A DNA stretch of 64,000 nt, taken from assembly GCA_009746045.1 (NCBI GenBank), contig RPFO01000089.1:236043-300042 (forward strand). Reading direction: 5' to 3'. Every line of letters begins with the position of its first letter. Positions within the stretch are counted from its first letter, which is position 1. Origin of the DNA: Mesostigma viride. Lineage: Eukaryota; Streptophyta; Mesostigmatophyceae; Mesostigmatales; Mesostigmataceae. This document shows, one piece after another, positions 9,272 to 17,009 of this stretch. The translations under genes were made by a program, and so were the position numbers. A model generated the notes under the pieces. It ran no database searches, had not been told where the DNA came from, and was given only the letters and a program-made list of their open reading frames with translations.

Positions 9272-12172
9272 CGTCATAGAGGTGATGTGTGTCGCGGTGA
9301 GTCGGCTAGGCGTGAGGATGCTGTGCCTTGTAGTCCTAATGTTCCCACGTCCGTGGTTCAGAATGGAAGTGCAAGTGCTGCAGCTGATCAGGAGTGCGTG
9401 CCCAGCGTGGTCGCAATAGAGCCTGAACACGCCCTTCCGGAGCTCACCCCTTCAGGTGAGATAGTGCCGGCAGATGCCGAGGTAGCCCCTCACGTAGACG
9501 TGGAGTTGGGTCGCCGCCTCAGTAAGGCCTCACTAGAGCACATTGCCGACAGGAATGCACATGCAGAGAGCTTGGCGGGGCAGGTGCCTAGCATAGAAGG
9601 GGATGGCACCACCCCCACGGCCATAGGATTGCGGATGCTTGCTCACCAGATTCACCTTGCGGTGGGTCATGTGGCGGGGCAAACGCTAGACTGGGCGACT
9701 CGGCTTATGGGGGCGCCGGGGTTGAAGGTCGCTCAGGCGGAGTTAGAGGAGTGCCACGCATGCGCAAGTGTCAGGAAGAAGCGTAGGCGCTGGCATGCTA
9801 AGACTCCTTCCCCGTACCGGGGGAGGTTAGTGGGGGATGTCATGCATTTGGAGGAGGGGGACTATTATTTGGTCTTGATGGATCGCTATACCAAGTTCCT
9901 AGCCATCGAGCCCCTGCCAAGCATGGTAGAGGAGTCCTTGTGGCGGGGGCTGCGCATTGCCATGTCTCACTTCTTTCCCATTTCTGAGGTCATGTTGGAC
10001 CAACAATTTGATTGCATTGTGGGGCGGGAGGGCTGTGAGATGGTGGTTATTGCTGGGCGGCAGGACCATGGCAACTTGGGGCTGATTGATAGGCACATCA
10101 GCAGCGTAAAGGGCATGGCAGCCAAGCAGCAGGCCAGCGGGTTAGGATTCAAGCCCGCGGGGCAGCCTTATGCACAACGCGCGCTGTGGTGCCGCTTGCT
10201 CATGGACAAGTACAACAGCCAGGTGCTTTTCAAGCTGCCCCAGGGACTAGGTCTTATTACCGCGCGGGGGCTGCAGTCGGGCATTTACCCTCCGGACGTG
10301 GCAGACCATTGGGAGGCCCACCTCGCTACCACCGCTGAGGTTAGGCGGCAGTTAGACCGCACCCAGCCTGACTTGTCGCAGGAGTGGGAGCTGGGGGAGT
10401 TGGTCTTGTTTCACAAGGAGAATTCCTTTGGCAAGCGGGGGCAGATGCAAGGGCCAGGCATGGTGGTGGATTTGGACTGGGTGCATAGGCGGGTGAAGGT
10501 GCACTGGGAGCATAGGGACTATCTCATCCCGTGGGATAAGGTGTATCGGTACAAGGCGTCCGATGCCCAGGTCCAGGCGGCCAAGGAGCACAGCCGCCAG
10601 CTCGGTTGGGATGTGGATAGCCGGCCGGCCAAGCGGGCCCGGCTGGAACCTGTCCTACCCACCCCACTTGGGGTGGCTGTGCATGATGCGCTTGTTGCCC
10701 ACCCCCCTGCAGGCGCCGCGCCGGAGCAAGTCCCCGGGGTCGACGCGGGGGCGCTACCTCAGCCCCTCCCCGCGACCCCAGCAGCGCCCACCGTGGCGGC
10801 GCCGGACACATCGTCAGGCGCGGGCGTGGGCTCCCAGCTGGCCCACGTCCTCCGACAGCTGCTCAAGGCGGACAAGCTCAAGGCGGCGGCAGCGGGGGGT
10901 GCGGCACAAGTCAGCCGCGTCATGCCAGATAAGTGCCCCACGGTTGTGACTGAAGCTCATGATGTTCCCTCTAGGCATATTGCGGCCATAGATACCATGG
11001 CAGGCGTGTCTATCACGAGCCCGGCGGCGGCCGAGGCCTATTACCCTTTGCTGCCCAGTAGTTGGAAGGAGGTTGCGGGGTTTGACGGGCAGCGGGCCTA
11101 TAAGGTGGCTGGGCAGGTGCTCATGCCCATCCTAGGGGTAGATGTCCCTGTGCAAGTGCTAGAGGGTTACAAGGGGATCACCCTCATAGGTAACCCTTTT
11201 GTTTCCCTCCCCGGGTTTTCTGTGTCAGCCGGCTTGGTGACCCTCGAGGGGGTGGGGAGCATAGGCTTGTACCAATATCACGTAGCGCTTGCAGCCCTCA
11301 CGGGCCGGGGTCCCCCCGAGGCTATTAATCACCCTGAGGATTATGCCACTGCAGTAGGGGCCATTCGCGGGGCGGAATATACGGCAGAGCCGCTGGTAGC
11401 CGATGTCACGCAGCCGCAGAAGTGTCACCCCAGCAGTCTTGGCATTTTTCCCTGGAGCATCGCCACTAAATCTCCTGTTAGTTATCCGCAGTTTAAGGAG
11501 GACTGCCGTGACCCTGTCAAGTTCCATAAGTGGCGCGCGGCTTTCTTGCGCGCGCAGCTGGAGTGGGCGATGTATGGGGTGTATGGGGAGTTGATGGAGG
11601 TGCCGCAAGGGGCGGTAAAGCTGAACTTGAAGTTTGTGCTCAAGTATAAGCAGGTCCTCCCCACTGACCCTGTCACATTTCATGTACGGCCCTGTGTCAC
11701 GGAGTTTAGGGGCTCGTCTGAGTTGTCGGAGGAGGAATTGTTTACGCCCGGGCTGTCGCAGACCACTAGCCGGGTGTTAACATCGGTGTTCTTGGGGCTG
11801 TTGGATCGGGGTTGGACTATGCCATGGCCTGCTCAGATTTTCAGCGGGCCTTTCTCCATAGCGACCCGGCAGTGGCCGAGGAAGTGTGGCGTGGCACGGT
11901 GTATGTGGTCAAGGTCCCTTTGGTGTGGCAGGGGGAGCTGCGGTGTGTGTACTTGCGGCTTCTCCTTGGTGTGGAGGGCCTGCAGTCTAGCCCCATCATC
12001 TTTCGCAAGACGGCTGAACGCATCTTTGCTAGCATGGGGGCGGTGTTTTCCCGCATCGATAGCAACCTCTTTCACATCCACACACCCAACCCACACGAGC
12101 CCGCGTTCATGCAATGGCATGGGGATGACTGGCGGCTTATTGGACCCCGGGCGTGGGTCCGGCAGTTCATAA
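9272..12172 (+). CDS. Copia-D Pol: integrase, protease-like domain and start of RT
   Basis: Numbering starts at 9287. The zinc site is HQIHLAVGH (about 119-128) with ECHAC (155-158). The catalytic acids are D184 (VGDVMHL), D238 (LDQQF) and, where Glu is expected, D268 (GLIDRH). The spacing from D238 is 29 residues, shorter than the usual copia D-x35-E. A retropepsin-like domain comes after the integrase: AIDTMAGVSITS (Asp569) and LIGNPF (about 634). The RT then begins (CVTEFRGSSELSEEELFTPG). At a G4 run near 11810 the frame changes to the ORF starting at 11812. No protease motif lies between Gag and integrase. Confidence 0.8.
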   Translation, partial: RHRGDVCRGESARREDAVPCSPNVPTSVVQNGSASAAADQECVPSVVAIEPEHALPELTPSGEIVPADAEVAPHVDVELGRRLSKASLEHIADRNAHAESLAGQVPSIEGDGTTPTAIGLRMLAHQIHLAVGHVAGQTLDWATRLMGAPGLKVAQAELEECHACASVRKKRRRWHAKTPSPYRGRLVGDVMHLEEGDYYLVLMDRYTKFLAIEPLPSMVEESLWRGLRIAMSHFFPISEVMLDQQFDCIVGREGCEMVVIAGRQDHGNLGLIDRHISSVKGMAAKQQASGLGFKPAGQPYAQRALWCRLLMDKYNSQVLFKLPQGLGLITARGLQSGIYPPDVADHWEAHLATTAEVRRQLDRTQPDLSQEWELGELVLFHKENSFGKRGQMQGPGMVVDLDWVHRRVKVHWEHRDYLIPWDKVYRYKASDAQVQAAKEHSRQLGWDVDSRPAKRARLEPVLPTPLGVAVHDALVAHPPAGAAPEQVPGVDAGALPQPLPATPAAPTVAAPDTSSGAGVGSQLAHVLRQLLKADKLKAAAAGGAAQVSRVMPDKCPTVVTEAHDVPSRHIAAIDTMAGVSITSPAAAEAYYPLLPSSWKEVAGFDGQRAYKVAGQVLMPILGVDVPVQVLEGYKGITLIGNPFVSLPGFSVSAGLVTLEGVGSIGLYQYHVALAALTGRGPPEAINHPEDYATAVGAIRGAEYTAEPLVADVTQPQKCHPSSLGIFPWSIATKSPVSYPQFKEDCRDPVKFHKWRAAFLRAQLEWAMYGVYGELMEVPQGAVKLNLKFVLKYKQVLPTDPVTFHVRPCVTEFRGSSELSEEELFTPGLSQTTSRVLTSVFLGLLDRGWTMPWPAQIFSGPFSIATRQWPRKCGVARCMWSRSLWCGRGSCGVCTCGFSLVWRACSLAPSSFARRLNASLLAWGRCFPASIATSFTSTHPTHTSPRSCNGMGMTGGLLDPGRGSGSS

Positions 12173-13020
12173 CCGCTGTGGCCAAGCTTTTGCCCACTAG
12201 CCGCACGTTGTGGCTGGACCCCGACACCCCCGTCCCTTTCTGTGGCCTAACCTACACTTTGCACCGCACACCGGTTGGCTGGTGCATTGACATGGCGGCC
12301 AAGCAGGAATACGCCGACAAGCTCGCGCAATCGCTGCCTGAGCGGCTGGATGCGTCCGCGGGACCGCACTTGCGCGGCCAGCTGGGGTGGCTCGCGGGCA
12401 CGGTGCGACCCGACCTGTCCATCTACGCGCGTGCGCCCGACGCCGTGCTTGCGGGCATGGGAGCGCAGCATCTTCGGACGCAAGTCTTGGCGTCACCGGG
12501 CCTGCGCGTGTGGGGGGTTGATATCACCCGCCCGGTGGCAATGACCATTTACTCTGACGCGAACCTGGAGTCGCGTACCATCACGCAGCTGCGCGCGCGG
12601 GAGGCGGCCATCTTTTTTCTTGATAGCCCCACTGGGCAGCCCACTATTGTCGACTGGTATAGCCGCATCCATCAGCGGGTAGTGGTAGACAGCAATCGCG
12701 CGGAGTGTCGCGCGTTCATTTCCGCTGTCGACCATGCGTGTTATGTGCAGCATCTTTTGCAATGGATTGCGGATAAGGCCCGCGTGGCGCTGTCGCTCCG
12801 CATGCGGCTGTGCACAGATAGCAAGTCAATAATTGAGTTTCTGAATAACCCGCTCGCCTCCACCACCAAACTAGATTACCTTGTGTTGGCCGAGTCCGCC
12901 ACGGTGTTGGATGAGCGGCGGTGGATCCCCGAGAGCGAGAATATTGCCGATGCCTTGACCAAGCCAGCGATGCTGTCGGGGCCTCAGTACAAGCTGCTGC
13001 GGCAGCTCATGATGACATGA
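11812..13020 (+). CDS. Copia-D Pol: RT catalytic region and RNase H
   Basis: Motif A is CSDFQRAFL (Asp9 of this frame). Motif C is WHGDD (103-106) where copia elements normally have YVDD. The RNase H follows: IYSDANLESR, VDWYSRIHQRVVVDSNRAEC, CTDSKSI and the C-terminal ENIADALTK signature. The ORF ends at 13020, about 320 bp before the polypurine tract. It continues the preceding Pol frame after a one-base shift inside the RT. A programmed shift at that place would be odd, so I treat it as a mutation or assembly indel. Confidence 0.8.
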   Translation: MDYAMACSDFQRAFLHSDPAVAEEVWRGTVYVVKVPLVWQGELRCVYLRLLLGVEGLQSSPIIFRKTAERIFASMGAVFSRIDSNLFHIHTPNPHEPAFMQWHGDDWRLIGPRAWVRQFITAVAKLLPTSRTLWLDPDTPVPFCGLTYTLHRTPVGWCIDMAAKQEYADKLAQSLPERLDASAGPHLRGQLGWLAGTVRPDLSIYARAPDAVLAGMGAQHLRTQVLASPGLRVWGVDITRPVAMTIYSDANLESRTITQLRAREAAIFFLDSPTGQPTIVDWYSRIHQRVVVDSNRAECRAFISAVDHACYVQHLLQWIADKARVALSLRMRLCTDSKSIIEFLNNPLASTTKLDYLVLAESATVLDERRWIPESENIADALTKPAMLSGPQYKLLRQLMMT

Positions 13021-13341
13021 GTTTTTTTTTACCGTGTGACCTGTCGTCTTTTTGCATGGGAATGGGCGCTTCTTTCATCTGTGAATACATTTCCCTAGAC
13101 CTGACAGGCGGCCAGTGTGCCTAATAATGATGCATGTGGTGCAGTTGCACCCAAGTAGAAAAGGAGGCCGGGAGCAAAGCCCGGGTGTTTTTGGCGTGCT
13201 CAGATCCCAGCGTAGGGCACCCTCCTTGGGGTTTAGGATTTGGGGACGGCCAGTGTGCCGTTACGTGTTTCTCTACTTGAACGTACGTAGGGTCAGTGCT
13301 ACCCTATTGCCCCTCGCTTTAAATAATTTATGATAATTATT

Positions 13342-13358
13342 TAAAAAGAAAGTATGGG
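13342..13358 (+). promoter_or_regulatory. Copia-D polypurine tract
   Basis: TAAAAAGAAAGTATGGG ends exactly at the first base of the 3' LTR, the expected place for plus-strand priming. Copia-A and Copia-C have similar tracts ending in GGG or TGG before AGTT. Confidence 0.7.
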
Positions 13359-13787
13359 AGTTGTGCTCCCGAGTGGCATCTATCCGCTGGCCGGTAGTCG
13401 CCGGCCTGGGCGCCTAGTCAGGTGGGCATCAAAGATTGGTGTCTAGATGCTAGTCGGTGCCTAAGCAAGGTACGGAAGCCAGTGCGCGCCGGGACGGTCA
13501 GAGAACCGTCGCCCTCGGTAGCACAGATCCGCTGAGTGCCGGTAGTCTCGGGTTAGAGGCTCGAGCATGCACTATCGGGTAGCCTACCGGTAGTCTCGGG
13601 TTAGAGGCTCGAGCATGCCTTATCGGTTAGCGCCGCGCCGCTGAGCTCCTTGCGGCCTGGCCAGCTGCAAGGGTTCAATAGCAATCAGTGGCGGCTGCGG
13701 GCTCAGCCTCCCACAATCGGTTCCCCAAACAACAAAAATCCCGTCTCCATCGCCGGCGTGCTAGCCAGCGGTGAAGGGCATTCAACT
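13359..13787 (+). repeat. Copia-D 3' LTR
   Basis: 429 bp, read as identical to 7592-8020, followed by the GTCGG target duplication at 13788-13792. Confidence 0.92.
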
Positions 13788-13792
13788 GTCGG

Positions 13793-14201
13793 TTATGTAT
13801 TGCCGCATTGTGACGCCGCGTTCCAGCTTCATTCGATTGAGCTTGCGGCGTAGTGCTCGCCGGTTGCTCATCTGCAGTTTGAGATGCTCATATTCTTCAC
13901 AGATTCGTTGATATGCCACGCTGCCAGTTTTCGTAGTAACACTGTTTGCGACTTTGAGTGCTGGTCCGATGAGGCACTGACAGAGGGCCGCGAAAAGAAT
14001 CAGATCGCGTTCCTCATTGACCTCGGTGCCCTGCAGGACAGACAGCATCCCGAATGCTGTCACTACGGCCAGAAAAGGAATCTTCGTGTTGTCCCACTTT
14101 ACTGGGTCGAGGCCATCGAACTGTGTGATATTTTTGCAGGCCTGTAAGATGTTGAGATCTTTCGTCGCTTTCGTAGCTGCTGCTGTCGCGGCTGCGGACA
14201 T
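13793..14201 (-). pseudogene. Copia-B Gag, N-terminal part
   Basis: The minus-strand ATG at 14201 starts MSAAATAAATKATKDLNILQ. The frame has the typical copia Gag capsid-like order: FDGLDPVKWDNTKIPFLAVV, LFAALCQCLIGPAL, then YEHLKLQMSNRRALRRKLN. It is cut at 13793 by the Copia-D insertion after QYITD. Removing Copia-D joins it in frame to 7586. The long interrupted frame suggests Copia-B Gag was intact when Copia-D landed. Confidence 0.75.
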
Positions 14202-14468
14202 GATTGTCTCAGCAAGGTTAAAATCTGGTCACAACCGAGAAAACCGGAGACGCTCAGTCCGTAATGGTAAAGATTAATATTAATATGCGACGATGGTTGA
14301 GAACAGCAAATACGAGATAGAGACGATCGTCCAAATACTCGAGTTCTTGAATTTCGATACAGGGAAACCCTTCAAGGATATGCACGACTGGCATAAAGTG
14401 CCGTCGGATACAGGGAGTCAATTTGCCCGATAAATGGGACCAGTTGTAGCAATTTAGTTGGCCACCCC

Positions 14469-14479
14469 GCTCGATACCA
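14469..14479 (-). promoter_or_regulatory. Copia-B tRNA primer-binding site
   Basis: On the minus strand TGGTATCGAGC follows the LTR end CTAACA. It differs by one deletion from the common copia primer site TGGTATCAGAGC, complementary to initiator tRNA-Met. Confidence 0.65.
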
Positions 14480-14719
14480 TGTTAGAATTCCAGGACAGGT
14501 GGCAAGGCTGTGAAAGGTCGTATGGATATTGCTTTTCTGGATTGATTGACTTTGTATTGAAAATGATAAAAGACTACTGTGCTTCGTCCATAGCCAGCAC
14601 CTTATCGGATGAGTGGATATTGCTGCAGGTAACACCGCCGTCACCTATGATTGGTGCTCGGCTAGAATCACAGGTTAACTTTATATTTTATAACTGACAT
14701 GTAGTCAACACTTAACAAG
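14480..14719 (-). repeat. Copia-B 5' LTR
   Basis: The inner end is CTAACA next to the primer site. The outer end TGTTAAGTGTTG (minus strand) is my best guess, with a TATA-like TTATAAAATATAAA just inside. The true LTR could extend further right, up to LINE-A3. Confidence 0.5.
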
Positions 14720-14903
14720 TGTCAAATGTTAACTACTGTCGACCCATAGAAATTATAGTGTAATATATATGTGGGGCAGAATTATTCACGCCTGGCCTAT
14801 AGGGCCCGTGCGTATAATATCATATAATATCGTAAATACTCAAACACTTATAACTTTTCACCTGGACCTCAGATTGAGGTGGTTCCAGTTGCAGAGTTGT
14901 AGT
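14720..14903. other. Unassigned AT-rich stretch between Copia-B and LINE-A3
   Basis: No coding signal. It is either Copia-C integrase remnant or the outer part of the Copia-B LTR. GATTGAGGTGG near 14866 resembles the Copia-C sequence just left of Copia-B (CAGTTGAGGA). Confidence 0.3.
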
Positions 14904-14915
14904 AAATATATAGCT

Positions 14916-16764
14916 TGTACGCTTGGACAGCCGTGTGCTACGGCCAGCCCGGCCAACTGGTTCACATCATGGAGGACGGCACTCGCGGCGGCCTGCTGTC
15001 GCGGTCGGGCACCCAGCAAGGGGACCCCCTGGGACCCCTGTACTTTGCCGCCCCCCTCCAGGGTTGCCTCCAAGCGGTCCATGCTGCCCACCCGGCGGTC
15101 GCTATTCAGGCCTACTTGGATGATATCTACCTGCTGGGCCCTGTGCCGGACACCACCGCGGCTCTGCTGGCACTGCAGACCGCGGTGGCCGACATCAACC
15201 TCCAGTTGACCCTTGCCAAGTGCGCGGTGTACTCGCCCCAAGGTGATTGCTCCGGCTTTCCGCCCCAGCTCTTGGGCCGGGACGAGCGCCTCCATGGGTT
15301 GGATGTCCTCGGCGTTCCGGTTGGCGACCCCGCGTTTGTCATCGATGCTCTGCGGGCCGCCCTCGAGGCACGCACTGAGGTACTGCCCTTGATTGCGCGC
15401 CTTCATGATTCGCAGACCAAGGGTCTGCTTCTGTGGTTTTGCGCTCACCCTCGCGTCGTTCACTGGCTCCGGGGCGCTCTTCCGTCTCAGGTCCGGCTGG
15501 CCGCCGAGGGCCACGACGAACGCATCCAGTCGGCCTTGGCGCAGCTGGTCCCGGGCCCCGACCTCCCGCCACATGCTATTCGCATTGCCTCCCTGCCTGC
15601 ACGGATGGGTGGCTGCGGTCTGACTCGTGCCGCCCGGCTGGCCCCAGCAGCCTTTTTGGGCTCCGTCGCTCAGTCGTGGGCGGAAAGCTGCCGGCTCCTG
15701 CCCCTTTTGGCAACGGCAGCGCCTGACCTCCTGGACCCCAGCAGCCCTTTGCCCTTCGTCACCGCCATCCAGGAGGCCTATGCTGAGATCCAGCAGGCCT
15801 GTTCTCCCGTCCGTGCCGCTCAGGCGGTACAGCGCCACCTCCCTCGCGGCACTCCCTCGGTCGCCTCCGTTCAATCTCCCGCCGCATTCCCTGCTCGCGT
15901 CATCGATAAACACCAGAAAACCTACGCGGGTATTCTGCACACGGCTGATTGGATTGCTCTTTTCGCGGACCTCAACGCCCAGGGACGTGCGTGGCTGTTC
16001 TCGCTTTCCTTGCGGAGTGTGGGCTCGGCGTACCTTCGTGCTCTTCCCATGGCCCCCCATTCGCCTTGGCTCCCAGCCACTACTCGGTGGCGCTCCGGCA
16101 CCAGCTATTTGCCCCGCAGCCTCTTGTTCCGGCCGGGCGGCCTTGTGGTAGCTGTGGGCAGCCGCTGGATCCCACGGGGACTCACTACCTTGCCTGCATG
16201 GGGGGCCAACAGAATCAGAATTGGTATTTGTATTTGCACACTGTCCTCCTGACGGTGGTGCTCGCCATGATTCGGTCGGTTTTCCCCCACGCGAACATCC
16301 GGTCCGAGGATGCGGATGGCGCTGCCTTCTATTCCCCCAACCACCGGCCTGACATCGTGGTGCTGGACTTTGAGGGGGGTGGCCGGCATCTGCTTATTGA
16401 CGTTTCGGTGGCGCGGCCCTTGGCTCTTAGCCACGTGGCTGGGGCCTCCCTCACGGCAGGTTACACGGCGGACCGGGCGGAGCGGGCCAAGCTCCTGGCC
16501 TACGGCGACGTCGGGCACCATCGTGTGGTGCCCTTTGTCCTGGAGGAGTTTGGGGCCATGGGGCCCCTGACCTCCGCCTTCTTCAAGGAGTGTTGCCGGC
16601 TCCGGGAGGACCGGCTGGACCTGGAGGGCCAGCGGGCCCCATGGTCGGCGCGGACCTGGACGTCATATTGGCGTCAGCGCTTGTCGGTGGCGCTGACTCG
16701 GGCCATGGCGGACATCATGCTCCGCCGTACGCGGGCTGATTTTGCGGTGCAGCAGGGCTATTAG
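14916..16764 (+). pseudogene. LINE-A3 RT and endonuclease
   Basis: The first frame has GTQQGDPLGP and AYLDDIYLLG, so RT motifs B and C are kept; motif A is lost by truncation. It leaves frame near 16055 at a C6 run (ATGGCCCCCCATTCG). A second frame (15949-16764) carries RPCGSCGQPLDPTGTHYLAC, a complete CX2C...HX4C knuckle, then RPDIVVLD and LLIDVSVARP. Compared with LINE-B, one C is missing in the run; LINE-A2 has the same deletion. Its stop is at 16762-16764. Confidence 0.8.
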
Positions 16765-16898
16765 GTTCCTCCCGTTAGGCGTTTCCATTGGTCTTATCGT
16801 AGTATAGAGCTTTGACATGGCTCTGTATATAGGCTCTATAGCTGGGCGTTTGCTTTGGTTTGAGTGATTTCACTCTGCTGTAAGTAATTATATTTTTA
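14916..16898 (+). mobile_element. LINE-A3, 5'-truncated R2-type LINE
   Basis: This 1983-bp copy starts inside the RT (TGTACGCTTGGACAG) and runs to the 3' end. It is flanked by a clear 12-bp duplication, AAATATATAGCT, at 14904-14915 and 16899-16910. It is very similar to LINE-A2. It landed in the already nested Copia-C/Copia-B sequence. Confidence 0.92.
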
Positions 16899-17009
16899 AA
16901 ATATATAGCTCTACACGCCAGAAATCATATTTATGACTGAACACAGACTACCCGAACTTTACTCAGCACTGCAGGTGCTGGGCTTGTTGGGCTTAGATGG
17001 GGCATATTC

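Larger units (their letters stand above)
7592..13787 (+). mobile_element. Copia-D, complete young copia-like LTR retrotransposon
   Basis: This 6196-bp element has 429-bp LTRs that I read as identical, 5-bp GTCGG duplications, Gag, and a Pol ordered integrase, protease-like domain, RT, RNase H. Its ends are AGTTG...CAACT. Identical LTRs mean recent insertion, yet Gag and RT each contain a one-base frameshift. Either the copy was mobilised in trans, decayed at once, or these are assembly errors in homopolymers. It sits in the Gag of Copia-B. Confidence 0.9.
7279..14719 (-). mobile_element. Copia-B, minus-strand copia element, internally deleted and split by Copia-D
   Basis: Copia-B has a canonical tRNA-Met-like primer site and LTR ends TGTTAG...CTAACA, unlike Copia-A, C and D. 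Its right (5') LTR starts at 14480. Its left LTR keeps only 23 bp (7279-7301) joined directly to Gag, so pol and most of the 3' LTR are deleted. The outer end of the right LTR is uncertain: TTAACA near 14719 is my choice. A TTGAGG duplication (7272-7277 and about 14866-14871) would argue for a longer LTR. It lies within the Copia-C integrase. Confidence 0.6.

Noticed and set aside
14480-14871. Copia-B LTR of 392 bp with TTGAGG duplications
   Set aside because: It would need LTR ends ATGTTAG...CAGAT, which conflicts with the TG...CA ends next to the Met-type primer site; left as an alternative.
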